From an uncultured Roseburia sp. (GTDB lineage: Bacteria; Bacillota; Clostridia; Lachnospirales; Lachnospiraceae): a stretch of 64,000 nt of DNA. Positions 29,572 to 39,038 of the stretch are shown here, one piece after another (within the stretch, counting starts at the first letter, position 1; each line of letters begins with the position of its first letter). The stretch lies in contig CANRSX010000023.1 in assembly GCA_947642555.1 (NCBI GenBank), positions 1-64,000 on the forward strand, written 5' to 3'. The notes under the pieces were generated by a model. That model was not told the origin of the DNA. It saw nothing but the letters and a program-made list of their open reading frames with translations, and searched no databases. Position numbers and translations under genes: made by a program.

Positions 29572-30534
29572 TTACGAATCCTGACCGGGTGACGCGGCGC
29601 CCGGCGCGCACTGCGCCATGGCGCGCAGAGCCGAGTTTACGGTTTCGGACAGCAGGGCAAGCTGCCTGCCGGTCCCCTCATACGTTTCAGGCGACACGGC
29701 GGAAAGGTCGCTTTGGGCAAAGGTGCGCTCAATGGATCCGATCCAGGAGGGAATCGTATAGCGCAGGCTCTGCATTCCCGCATCCGGGTCGTAGGCAGGC
29801 ATCTCCTTGATCGCGGTTCTGATCGCGGGGGCGTCGGCCTTTTTTTCGGCGGAACGCTCTGCCGTTCGTTTTGCATGCGGACCGGGAGCGCTAAGATCCG
29901 ACCGGGTGAGCCTTCCCCTCTGACTGTCCGCGAGTCTGCGGGTATGATGCTTTAACTGTTCTTTTGACAGCTTTGCAAAGACGACTGCATTTTCATATGA
30001 GATTGCAATCCGCCCGTCAAGAATTCCGTTTGCGAGCTCCGGCTCGAGACTGCGGATGCGGTCAATGGCTGCGGCGAGCGTCCCGGCTTTGTAAACGGTG
30101 TGCATGGACATGCCGCAGGCTGCTCCGAGCCGCGCGCCGATCACGGCCCGCGGATGCGGGGAGGAAGGATCCCTGCGGGTGCGGTCGCGGTATGCGATAT
30201 TTTTTGCGGCGGTAAAAAATGTCCCGATCAGATACCGCCGGAACATGGCGGGAAGGAATTCTTTTTCCAGGTGCGCCTGACAGATGCAGCAGACGGCGTC
30301 CTCGCGTCCGGGAAAGCTCTGGACGGATACTTCAAATGGAATATCGTATTTCCTGCAAATGTCGTATCTGAGGTGCCCGTCGATGATCCGTCCGTTCCAC
30401 ACCAGAAGAGGGGTGAGACAGCCGTATGTCCGCAGCTGTTCCTCCAGCAGGGCATAATCCGCGGGGGGAAGCCCGGGGGAGAGATGCCTGAATTCCGTGT
30501 CGTTATACCGTGTCTGTTTTGTCTGTCTGTTCAT
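29572..30534 (-). CDS. ParB/RepB/Spo0J-like protein
   Basis: YALLEEQLRTYGCLTPLLVWNGRIIDGHLRYDICRKYDI ParB N-terminal motif plus HTH-like region. Confidence 0.75.
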   Translation of the reverse strand: MNRQTKQTRYNDTEFRHLSPGLPPADYALLEEQLRTYGCLTPLLVWNGRIIDGHLRYDICRKYDIPFEVSVQSFPGREDAVCCICQAHLEKEFLPAMFRRYLIGTFFTAAKNIAYRDRTRRDPSSPHPRAVIGARLGAACGMSMHTVYKAGTLAAAIDRIRSLEPELANGILDGRIAISYENAVVFAKLSKEQLKHHTRRLADSQRGRLTRSDLSAPGPHAKRTAERSAEKKADAPAIRTAIKEMPAYDPDAGMQSLRYTIPSWIGSIERTFAQSDLSAVSPETYEGTGRQLALLSETVNSALRAMAQCAPGAASPGQDS

Positions 30535-31081
30535 GCGGTTCCTTTCCCCGGTGCAGGCCCTCTGTCAGCGTGAGGACGGTGTTTTCCTCAAAGGTCTGTA
30601 CCGGCAGGTTCTGGTGTCTGGCAGCCGGGACGCCGAACTGTGATTCCCATGAAGCGGGATAGCGCGGCGTCTGTCCGGGAGGGCCGGGGGCATAGCATTC
30701 CGGCGCGTTTAAGTCAAAGGCCAGGAGAACATCCGCGCCGTCGGTGACCTGTTTCCCCAGAAGCCGGTAGCGGAGGACAGGGTCCCATCCGAGCAGAGAA
30801 AAAAGCTTTGCAGAAAAGGCCGGACAGGGAATCTGGCGGGGGCGTCTTTTGCCGCTGCCGGCGGAACACCAGCGGAGCGCGTCTTTATCTTCCGGAAGGC
30901 TTTTGCGCAGCAGCAGCTTCTTTTTCTGCGGGTGGATCAGAAACTGGATACAGGCGGTCTCTGGCCACAGGTTCAGACAGACCATATTGACGTAAACCCG
31001 GTTTTTGTAAAAGGTCAGAGACGGCTCGTTCGTGTGGGCAAAAAATTCGCCGTGCACCACCTCATACCCGTCCCCGGTCAT
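30503..31081 (-). CDS. Uncharacterised protein homologous to the C-terminal domain of the adjacent serine recombinase
   Basis: Shared (V/F)N.V...IHP...AxRW...LFSLxxWDPxLxYRxxG...LLxFDL pattern with 31078-33015. Confidence 0.7.
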   Translation of the reverse strand: MTGDGYEVVHGEFFAHTNEPSLTFYKNRVYVNMVCLNLWPETACIQFLIHPQKKKLLLRKSLPEDKDALRWCSAGSGKRRPRQIPCPAFSAKLFSLLGWDPVLRYRLLGKQVTDGADVLLAFDLNAPECYAPGPPGQTPRYPASWESQFGVPAARHQNLPVQTFEENTVLTLTEGLHRGKEPHEQTDKTDTV

Positions 31082-33015
31082 GGCGTATCCTTTCGCAGCT
31101 CCGCAAGCAGCGCGAGAATCTGCCTTCTGAGCTCTCTGCGGGTGCTGACGCCAAAGGAGGGGTCGTGGCGGCTCCCGGCGCTGCGCCGGCTCTCCCAGAC
31201 AGAGGAAACAAGCGTCTGCTGCCGGTACCTGCCATCGTAGTACGCTTCGCCGAATGCAGCGGGATGGGCGTTATGCAGGTCAAACAGCAGGAATTCTTCG
31301 TTTCCTTTGCGAAAAAGCGTGCCTGTGATGCGGTATGTGAGAGCAGGATCCCAGCGGCAGAGGGAGAAGAGTACCGGCAGAAACGCCCTGCCGCCGATCG
31401 GACGCGGGCGAATGACGGATCGACAGATGTCGCTGCCGGGCGGATCAGTTTGTCTGTTAGCGTTATCGCCGGACGGGGCATTCTCTCTGCTGGCGTCACC
31501 GTCCTGTACACTCGCCCAGCGAACCGCTTCCCGGCGCGCGGCGGGGCAGGGCCGGACGGCGAAGGAGAGCCGGTCCGGGTGAATCAGAAGCTCTGCGTGC
31601 GACGCGGACCGGAAAAAACTGCGCACACTGACGGCGTTAAAGCGCAGGGAGCCGGACGAGAAGACGACGGCAGGCTGATCCGCCATGTCAAACAGGCGCG
31701 CGCTTACGGTCTCGTAGCCGCGCAGGTCAAAGGAGCCTGCGGGCGCTGTCACACAGGGCGCAGCCGGATACAGCGCAGCCGCAGTGGCCGGATCCGGACG
31801 CGCGGTATCTGCCGTGCCGGGCGCAGTGGCCGGATCCGGACGCGCGGTATCTGCCGTGCCGGGCGCAGTGGCCGGATGCGCATGGGCGCTTCGGGAAGCG
31901 AGACGGTAATCATCCGCGGTAAAGCCGGCCCATCTCGGATTGACCAGGACATACCCGTCAAAGACGCCGCCGGATACCGCCATCGGATGGGGCAGAAAAT
32001 TTCTGCCGCCGTAACGGGCGTTGCTGATCTGCTGCTGCGCGGCGATAAAATCCCCCCTGGAAATGATGGCGGCATGATGATTTTTCTGAAGATACTGATT
32101 GCGGTCAAACCGGTTCTTTTTTGAACGGTGGTCCAGATAGTTTGGCGTCCATGTTTTTCGCGCGAGCACGTCCCCGCAGTGTCGCTCATTCTGTAGGACG
32201 TTTAAGACGGAATGCTCCGACCAGCAGGAGACGCCTTTTTTGGTCGGACGGTTCAGACGTTCTAACAGGGCGGCGATCTTCCGGCAGCTGTGCCCGTACA
32301 GATATAAGGAAAAAATAAACCGCACGGTTTTAGCCTCCTCCTCGTTGACGATCAGGTTTCCGTCCGCGTCCTGATCATAGCCGAGCAGCGGCGGGGTCAG
32401 AAAGATGCCGCGCTTAAACCGCATCTCGATGGAGGCGTTCATGATCTCGCTTTTGTTGTGACTTTCCTCCTGCGCAAGCGTGGAGAGAAAGGACAGGCTC
32501 ATCTCACTGTCAGGATTTAAGGTGAAAATATTTTCCGTCTCAAAAAACACGCCGACCGGCGGCTTTAATTCCTTCAGCTCGCGGACAACGCGGATACAGT
32601 CGACGACATTGCGCGCGAACCGGGAAACGCTTTTCGTCACGATCAGATCCAGCTTTCCGTCCCGGCAGTCCGCGATCATCCGCAGAAACGCGTCCCGGTG
32701 CTGTAAGGAGGTGCCGGATATCCCTTCGTCGGCATAGATTTCCGCCAGCCGCCATCCCGCGTGGCGCTGCACGAGATCCTGATAATGGTTCCGCTGAAGC
32801 TCATAGGAGGAGGTCTGACGCGGATCATCCGTGGAGACGCGCGCGTATACGCCGACCCGTTTTTCGCGGAGACTGCCGTCAGGGTGATCTTTTGCGCGGG
32901 CGGGGATGACATCGAGAAGCGCGGTATCAATGCCGCGGTATCTGCTGCGGATCCGCTCTTTTTTTGCCGCGGTATCAAAACTCTGTTCTTTGCACTCTCT
33001 CATAAGCATCTCCAT
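31078..33015 (-). CDS. Large serine recombinase family protein with atypical C-terminal extension
   Basis: RVGVYARVSTDD catalytic Ser, YADEGISGTSLQHRDAFLRMI, LIVTKSVSRFARN, recombinase domain. Confidence 0.92.
   Translation of the reverse strand: MEMLMRECKEQSFDTAAKKERIRSRYRGIDTALLDVIPARAKDHPDGSLREKRVGVYARVSTDDPRQTSSYELQRNHYQDLVQRHAGWRLAEIYADEGISGTSLQHRDAFLRMIADCRDGKLDLIVTKSVSRFARNVVDCIRVVRELKELKPPVGVFFETENIFTLNPDSEMSLSFLSTLAQEESHNKSEIMNASIEMRFKRGIFLTPPLLGYDQDADGNLIVNEEEAKTVRFIFSLYLYGHSCRKIAALLERLNRPTKKGVSCWSEHSVLNVLQNERHCGDVLARKTWTPNYLDHRSKKNRFDRNQYLQKNHHAAIISRGDFIAAQQQISNARYGGRNFLPHPMAVSGGVFDGYVLVNPRWAGFTADDYRLASRSAHAHPATAPGTADTARPDPATAPGTADTARPDPATAAALYPAAPCVTAPAGSFDLRGYETVSARLFDMADQPAVVFSSGSLRFNAVSVRSFFRSASHAELLIHPDRLSFAVRPCPAARREAVRWASVQDGDASRENAPSGDNANRQTDPPGSDICRSVIRPRPIGGRAFLPVLFSLCRWDPALTYRITGTLFRKGNEEFLLFDLHNAHPAAFGEAYYDGRYRQQTLVSSVWESRRSAGSRHDPSFGVSTRRELRRQILALLAELRKDTP
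31781..31880. repeat. 42-bp tandem repeat, about 2.3 copies, inside the recombinase gene
   Basis: gcagtggccggatccggacgcgcggtatctgccgtgccgggc at 31781 and 31823, partial from 31865. Confidence 0.92.
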
Positions 33016-33193
33016 TTCTGCCGGCCTCCCCGCAATTCGCCGGTCATATGGCAGGCGCAGGTACTGTCTCTGTCCGGATTATAGCATGAACAGGGGCTGA
33101 GAAACATGGCCCGGCGGGCAGGCAGTTGACCGGTGGGACAGGAAAGAGGTATCTTTTCCTGATAAAAGACCTGACTTACAAAGGAGGAGAACG

Positions 33194-33553
33194 ATGGGGG
33201 TAAATTTTGAACTGGTGGGAAAACGGATCAGGGAGGTGCGGACATCCAGACGGGTATCGCAGCAGGAGCTGGCGGAGTCGGCGGAGCTCTCGGCCGCGTA
33301 TATCAGCAGGATTGAGCGCGCGAGGAAGAAGACCAGCTTAGAATCGCTGGTAAAGATCGCGAATGTGCTGGGGGTTACGGTGGACGAGCTGCTCTGCGGC
33401 AACCAGATGTATGATCCGGCGGAATATCAGACTGATATGGATCTGGAGCTGGCGGACTGCAGCCACGTGGAAAAGCGGATCCTCTATGAGGTGGTGCGCT
33501 CGGTCAAGCGGATTATCCGGGAAAACAGCGGGCAGGACGGACGAAAGTCATAA
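33194..33553 (+). CDS. XRE family transcriptional regulator
   Basis: KRIREVRTSRRVSQQELAESAELSAAYISRIERARKKTSLESLVKIANVLGV HTH_3. Confidence 0.92.
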   Translation: MGVNFELVGKRIREVRTSRRVSQQELAESAELSAAYISRIERARKKTSLESLVKIANVLGVTVDELLCGNQMYDPAEYQTDMDLELADCSHVEKRILYEVVRSVKRIIRENSGQDGRKS

Positions 33554-33637
33554 AATTGCAACGAACAGTTGGAAAAATGATAGCTTTTTTTCGCAAAAAA
33601 CGGTAAAATTCTGTAAAATGGCAAAGGAGAGAATGTT

Positions 33638-35755
33638 ATGGCGCAGTGGATGTGGAAGTTTGGAGAATTTGAGATTTATCATAACCTGCTGGTGCACAAC
33701 CGCAGGCAGCAGTACGGCTGGCCGGAGCCGCCCGTGTGGAAGCTTTACGCGCCGGAGAGCGTGGTCCGTTTCCGGAAGACCGTGACGACAGAGGGGGGAA
33801 CCTTCCGCATTTCCGCCTGCGGCAATACGGCGACAACGGTAGGAAATGTATTCCCGGATATCAGGAAATACGGCGGGAAAAAGGAGATCACATTAGAGCC
33901 CGGGACGACGGAGATCACGATCACGGTCTCCAATCCCGACACGTTTCCCTGCCTTTATATCGAGGGCGTGATCGAGAGCGGAGAGGGATGGATGGCGGAC
34001 GACTGCAGCGGGGAGTTTACACCGGTCGCTGCCGGCGCGTGGGCTGACAGTGCCCAAAAGACGCCGGAGGTCTTTCCGTTCGCGTACGAGAAGCTGGCGT
34101 ATACACAGAAACGCCCGGTAAAGGGCGGCTGGCTGTTTGATTTTGGAAAGGAGACCTTCGCGAAAACGAGGATCACGGGACTGCCGGACGGGGCGGACGT
34201 GCAGGTAAACTTCGGGGAATCGGAGGAGGAAGCGCTCGACGATACGTGGAGTGTGATCCACTTTTCCGTGCCGGGAGGTGTGGCGCCCACGGAAAAAACA
34301 CCGGACGATCCGTGCCGACGGGACGATGTGAGCAGGCTCTGGCAGAGGGAGGAGGACGGCGCTGTCGCGGTATCGCCCGTCGCATTCCGCTACATTTGGG
34401 TGGGGCCCGCAGCGCTGGCCCTGCCGACAGCGTCAGCAAAGCCGGAAGGATCCGGTCAGATGCCAGCGCCGGCAGCAACGATGCAGACCCCGCCACACAT
34501 CACGGCGGAGTACGAATACCTGCCGCTTACCCGGCGCGGGAGCTTCACCTGCACGGAGGAGATCGTGCAGCGCGTGTGGGACGTCGCGGCGTACACCTTC
34601 CACTTAAACTGCCGGGAGTTCTTTCTGGACGGGATCAAGCGCGACCGCTGGGTGTGGTCGGCAGACGCGTATCAGAGCCTGTTTGTGAACCGCTATTTAT
34701 TTTTCGACCCGGAGATTGAGAAGCGGACGTTAATCGCGCTTGGCGGAAAGCAGCCGTTTGTGATGCATATTAATACAATTGCAGATTACAGCTTTTTCTG
34801 GATCATCAGTCTCTATGAATACTACCGGACCTACGGCGATACGGCGTTTCTCGCACAGATCTGGCCGCAGCTTAGGGCCGTGATGGACTTCTGTATCGCG
34901 CGCACGGATGACGACGGCTTCCTGCGGGGGAGGGACGGCGACTGGATCTTCATCGACTGGGCGCCCATGGACAAGACCGGGGCGGTCTGCGGGGAGCAGA
35001 TTCTCTACGCGAAGGCAATGGAATGCTACGCGAAGATTGCGGAACTGACCGGGCATTCCGGAGACGGGCTGGGCGCTGTGGCAATGGAGCTGCAGGATAA
35101 AATTTTTGTGAAGTTTTATGACAAAGAAAAGGGCGTCTTTATCGACAGCTTCGAGTCCGGAAAGCGGAATGTGACGCGTCAGAGCAATATTCTCGCGTAT
35201 CTGTTCCTGCCGTGCGGGCCGACGTTAAGACGTCAGCTCTATGAGCGTGTGATTTTAAATGACGGGGTGGCGCAGATCACGACGCCGTATTTTAAATTTT
35301 ATGAGAATCAGGTGCACTGCATGGAGGGCAACGGCACGCTCCTTGAGACCTCGATCCGGGAGTATTACGGGAGCATGTTGGCGACCGGCGCGACGAGCCT
35401 GTACGAGGAATACGACCCGACGCTTTCCGGGACAAAGCACTATGCGATGTACGGCAATCCCTATGAGAAATCGCTCTGCCATGCGTGGAGCGCCAGCCCG
35501 GTTTATCTGCTCGGCGCGTACCGGCTCGGCGTAAAAAATACCGGGATTGCGTATCAGTCCTTTGAGGTCAGCCCGAATCCGGGGGATCTCGCGGAGTTCT
35601 CCGGCGTGGTCCCGCTGCCGGACGGCGAGGTGCGGGTGAGTGTGACGCCGGAGGAGATCCGTGCGGTATCGACCGTGCCGGGCGGCGTATTCTGCTATGG
35701 TGAAATCCGTCAGGCGATGGAGCCGGGAAAAGAGATTGCGGTAGCGCGCAGATAG
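33638..35755 (+). CDS. Alpha-L-rhamnosidase-like glycosidase (six-hairpin; GH78-like)
   Basis: FFLDGIKRDRWVWSADAYQSLFVNRYLF and downstream (alpha/alpha)6-like region. Confidence 0.82.
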   Translation: MAQWMWKFGEFEIYHNLLVHNRRQQYGWPEPPVWKLYAPESVVRFRKTVTTEGGTFRISACGNTATTVGNVFPDIRKYGGKKEITLEPGTTEITITVSNPDTFPCLYIEGVIESGEGWMADDCSGEFTPVAAGAWADSAQKTPEVFPFAYEKLAYTQKRPVKGGWLFDFGKETFAKTRITGLPDGADVQVNFGESEEEALDDTWSVIHFSVPGGVAPTEKTPDDPCRRDDVSRLWQREEDGAVAVSPVAFRYIWVGPAALALPTASAKPEGSGQMPAPAATMQTPPHITAEYEYLPLTRRGSFTCTEEIVQRVWDVAAYTFHLNCREFFLDGIKRDRWVWSADAYQSLFVNRYLFFDPEIEKRTLIALGGKQPFVMHINTIADYSFFWIISLYEYYRTYGDTAFLAQIWPQLRAVMDFCIARTDDDGFLRGRDGDWIFIDWAPMDKTGAVCGEQILYAKAMECYAKIAELTGHSGDGLGAVAMELQDKIFVKFYDKEKGVFIDSFESGKRNVTRQSNILAYLFLPCGPTLRRQLYERVILNDGVAQITTPYFKFYENQVHCMEGNGTLLETSIREYYGSMLATGATSLYEEYDPTLSGTKHYAMYGNPYEKSLCHAWSASPVYLLGAYRLGVKNTGIAYQSFEVSPNPGDLAEFSGVVPLPDGEVRVSVTPEEIRAVSTVPGGVFCYGEIRQAMEPGKEIAVARR

Positions 35756-35798
35756 CGCAGAAGCCGCGGGAAGCAGGCAAAAGGGGAGGGAACAGAGC

Positions 35799-37478
35799 GT
35801 GGCACAGAAAAATATCTCACTCAACCGTATGGCGGCCATGTCACTGCTTGTGGCTTACAGCGCAGTCCTGCTCCTTCTGGTCTGCATGGATTGTTTTCTG
35901 ATCGGAAGCTATCAGAAGAACCGGCGAATGGAGGAGGAGCAGCTGCTGAATGATTACGCGGACCGCGTCGGCAGCGACATGGAGGAGATCAACAGCACCT
36001 TTTATGACGTGTTCAATAACAACCGCTATTTTTCCGCGCTGACCGGCACGCTGACGGAGATGAAGCAGTATGACAATGAGTACGAGCTGGATTACAGCTT
36101 AAGGAACCGGATTTCACTGGAAGAGTGGATGCACGGATATGTCGCATATTACAATGCGGGCAGGAATGTGCGGTATCACATGGATACGACAAAGGTAGGA
36201 AATGAGGACAGCGCACGGATCCGGCAGATGGCGGCGGAGATGATGCAGCAGAATGTATCCGGCTGGCAGTGGGTGTTTCTGGAGACAGAGGAGCATCTTT
36301 ATGGTCTCCTCTTTGGAAAGAAGCGAAACGCATCCCTGTGCATGGTATATAATCTGGAGCAGGCCGGTCAGGATCTGCCCAGAGAGAAGGGAGAGCTGTT
36401 TTATCTGTATGGAGGACGCATTCTGGGGGACACGGCGTACGGGGATATGCAGCAGGAACTGGCGGAGGAGCCTGACGGTTCGCAGAGTAGCTTCCGGGGA
36501 TATATGGACGGCTCTTATCTCTATGCCAGACGGATTGAGAATACGGAGCTCTGGCTGTGCATGGCGGTGCCGGTGACGCTGTTTACCTATATGAATATCC
36601 CGCAGCTTCTTCTGGTGCTCTTTACGCTCGGCACCATGTTCGGCGCGTTCTGGCTCTGGCGGTATATCGCGAGGGAGCTGATTCTGCCGCTCCGTGAGCT
36701 CAGTGCGGTGATGAACCGGATCCGGGGAGGCGAGTGGGAGGCTGTGGTGGAGCACGGGGCGAGATTTGAGGAGATCCAGAGGATCAACGAGGCGCTCGGC
36801 GCGATGATGACGGAGATCAAAAAGCAGAAGATGCTCTCGTACGAACAGACCATCGAGAAACAGAAGGCGCAGATGCAGTACCTCCAGCTTCAGCTAAAGC
36901 CTCATTTTTATCTGAACAGCCTTAAGACGTTAAATGTCTTTGCCATGAACGGCGAGAGCGGGAAGATGCAGGATCTGATCATGCATCTCTCGCAGCATCT
37001 GCGCTATCTGCTGCAGTCGGAGCGCGAGATGGTGCCGCTTGCCGCGGAGATTGAATATGTCCGGAACTATGAACTGCTGCAGTCGGATATGAGGGGCAGA
37101 AGTTTTTCGATCCTGTGGAACGTACAGGAAGATCTGGCGCAGTGGCAGGTTCCGACCCTGTGTATACAGACATTTGTAGAAAACAGCTTTAAATACGCCA
37201 GGCTCGGCGCGGCAAAAAAGGAGCTCCTGATCGAGATTTCCGTCGGGGAGCTGGAGACGGAGGACGGGACCTTTCTGGATATCCATATCCGGGACAACGG
37301 CGCGGGATATCCGGACGAAATCCTGGAGGAAATCAACGACGAGCCGGTCGAGGGCGGCGTGAGCGTGGGGATTAACAATTTAAAGCGGCGCTGCCGTTTC
37401 CTCTATCAGGACTGGGTGGAATATGGCTTTTATAATGAGGAAGGCGCTGTGAGCGAACTGATCCTTCCATGGAAGTAG
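35799..37478 (+). CDS. YesM-type sensor histidine kinase
   Basis: His_kinase region LQLKPHFYLNSLKTLNVFA, HATPase (DNGAGYPDEIL). Confidence 0.92.
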   Translation: MAQKNISLNRMAAMSLLVAYSAVLLLLVCMDCFLIGSYQKNRRMEEEQLLNDYADRVGSDMEEINSTFYDVFNNNRYFSALTGTLTEMKQYDNEYELDYSLRNRISLEEWMHGYVAYYNAGRNVRYHMDTTKVGNEDSARIRQMAAEMMQQNVSGWQWVFLETEEHLYGLLFGKKRNASLCMVYNLEQAGQDLPREKGELFYLYGGRILGDTAYGDMQQELAEEPDGSQSSFRGYMDGSYLYARRIENTELWLCMAVPVTLFTYMNIPQLLLVLFTLGTMFGAFWLWRYIARELILPLRELSAVMNRIRGGEWEAVVEHGARFEEIQRINEALGAMMTEIKKQKMLSYEQTIEKQKAQMQYLQLQLKPHFYLNSLKTLNVFAMNGESGKMQDLIMHLSQHLRYLLQSEREMVPLAAEIEYVRNYELLQSDMRGRSFSILWNVQEDLAQWQVPTLCIQTFVENSFKYARLGAAKKELLIEISVGELETEDGTFLDIHIRDNGAGYPDEILEEINDEPVEGGVSVGINNLKRRCRFLYQDWVEYGFYNEEGAVSELILPWK

Positions 37479-37536
37479 AAGGCTGTCGGGGGCGGATGTT
37501 TTTGCCGCCGCATCATAGAAGGGAGATGGGGAAGAG

Positions 37537-38823
37537 ATGAGGATTCTGATTGTGGACGACCAGAAACCGATTGTGGAGAGCTTAAAAAACGGAATACACT
37601 GGGAGCCGCTCGGGATTGAGGAGGTCTTTACCGCATGCAGCGCGAAGGAGGCCAGGCTTCTGCTGGTAAATTTTCAGATCGAGCTTCTGCTGACGGATAT
37701 CGAGATGCCGGAGGAGGACGGGCTTTCCCTGTTCCGCTGGGCGAGGGAGCAGGATCCGAGGCTGGTCGGGATCTTCCTGACCTCCCACGCGGATTTTTCC
37801 TATGCGAAGGAGGCGATCGGACTCGGCGGCTTTGACTATATCCTTCAGCCGGCGCGCTACGAGGAGGTGGAGCGCGTGCTGGGCCTTGCGGTGGAAAAGG
37901 TGCGGCAGAACGCGCGGATCCGCAGGCTGGAGCGGACGACGAAGCTGATCACCGAACAGCGGGACAGCATTCTGGAGCTGATGCTCGCCCGGTTTAAGGA
38001 AGACCGGGAGGAGGAGAACCAGGAGCTGGCCGCGCGCCTGATTCAGCTGTCCGACACGGATTTATCGCCCTGTGAGTTTTATCCCATGTGGGTGCAGGTC
38101 GTGCGTTTCGAGAAGATCTCGCACAGCTGGGACGAGAAGCTGATTAAGCTGGTGATCCGGAATGTGCTCGAGGAGCTTTTCGAGGAGGTGCAGATGAAAA
38201 TCTGCGTCGCGGCGGACGGGATTAACGATTACCTTGTGCTTGCGGCCGTAAGGCAGGGCACGCTTGACGCGGCGGGCTGGGAGCATGGGCTGTCGGAATT
38301 TATCCGTTTCGTGAACTCCCACATGGATTTTGAGATGGCGCTGTATCCGGACCGCGAAGCGTACCGCGGATTCCGGAAGGAGAGAATCACAGCCGTCCGC
38401 GAGAGAAGGAAGATCAACACAGGGAGAAAAGCGGAGATCTTCTGGGAGGATCCGGAGACGGATCCGGGCCAGGCGGTGGGCGAGGAGCGCATCGAGGCCG
38501 CGGTGCGCTACATCCGGAATAATATCAGCAGGAGCGTTTCACGGGCGGAGATGGCGGAGATGCTGCATCTGAACGAGGAATATTTTTCGCGGCTGTTTAA
38601 AAAATACACCGGCTATACGTTTAAGGACTATGAGATGATGGAGCGGATCAGCCAGGCGAAACGGATGCTGGCGAACTCTCATTTTTCTATCAGCATCATC
38701 GCCTCGAAGGTCGGGTACGACAATTTTTCCCACTTTTCCAAGATTTTTAAAAAGATGACGGGCTACACGCCGCAGGAGTGGAGAAAGGAGCAGAGCGGGA
38801 AGCGGACGGCGGGAAAGCCGTAG
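37537..38823 (+). CDS. YesN-type response regulator with AraC DNA-binding domain
   Basis: RILIVDDQKPIVESL receiver; C-terminal AraC HTH pair. Confidence 0.94.
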   Translation: MRILIVDDQKPIVESLKNGIHWEPLGIEEVFTACSAKEARLLLVNFQIELLLTDIEMPEEDGLSLFRWAREQDPRLVGIFLTSHADFSYAKEAIGLGGFDYILQPARYEEVERVLGLAVEKVRQNARIRRLERTTKLITEQRDSILELMLARFKEDREEENQELAARLIQLSDTDLSPCEFYPMWVQVVRFEKISHSWDEKLIKLVIRNVLEELFEEVQMKICVAADGINDYLVLAAVRQGTLDAAGWEHGLSEFIRFVNSHMDFEMALYPDREAYRGFRKERITAVRERRKINTGRKAEIFWEDPETDPGQAVGEERIEAAVRYIRNNISRSVSRAEMAEMLHLNEEYFSRLFKKYTGYTFKDYEMMERISQAKRMLANSHFSISIIASKVGYDNFSHFSKIFKKMTGYTPQEWRKEQSGKRTAGKP

Positions 38824-38910
38824 GTTTTATGCGATGTCACGGGAGCGTTAATTTCATATCACGAAAGGACAAAAACGGAATGTTCTTTTTGTGATCCGGG
38901 AAAACCTGGT

Positions 38911-38943
38911 CACGAAAAGAACATTTTTTGGCACAAAAACAGC
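38911..38943 (+). promoter_or_regulatory. 21-bp-phased direct repeat cacGAAAAgaac / cacAAAAAcagc, candidate AraC-type site
   Basis: cac at 38911 and 38932 upstream of the SBP gene. Confidence 0.4.
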
Positions 38944-39038
38944 AGATAGCCGCGGCTTTTTCCAATAAAATAGCAGTATCAAATGAAGTCGACGTTCCGC
39001 AGAAAACAGCGCGGAATGCGATAGAATGGAGGAAGCAT

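Noticed and set aside
31165-32124. 319-aa plus-strand ORF opposite the recombinase, with repetitive RIRTRGICRAGRSG
   Set aside because: Antisense to conserved recombinase coding sequence; its repeat is the complement of the 42-bp minisatellite.
33571-33610. Possible fifth AraC-type repeat pair upstream of the first GH78-like gene
   Set aside because: A-rich half-sites are present (ggaaaaatga, cgcaaaaaacgg) but the offset is about 23 bp and similarity is weak.
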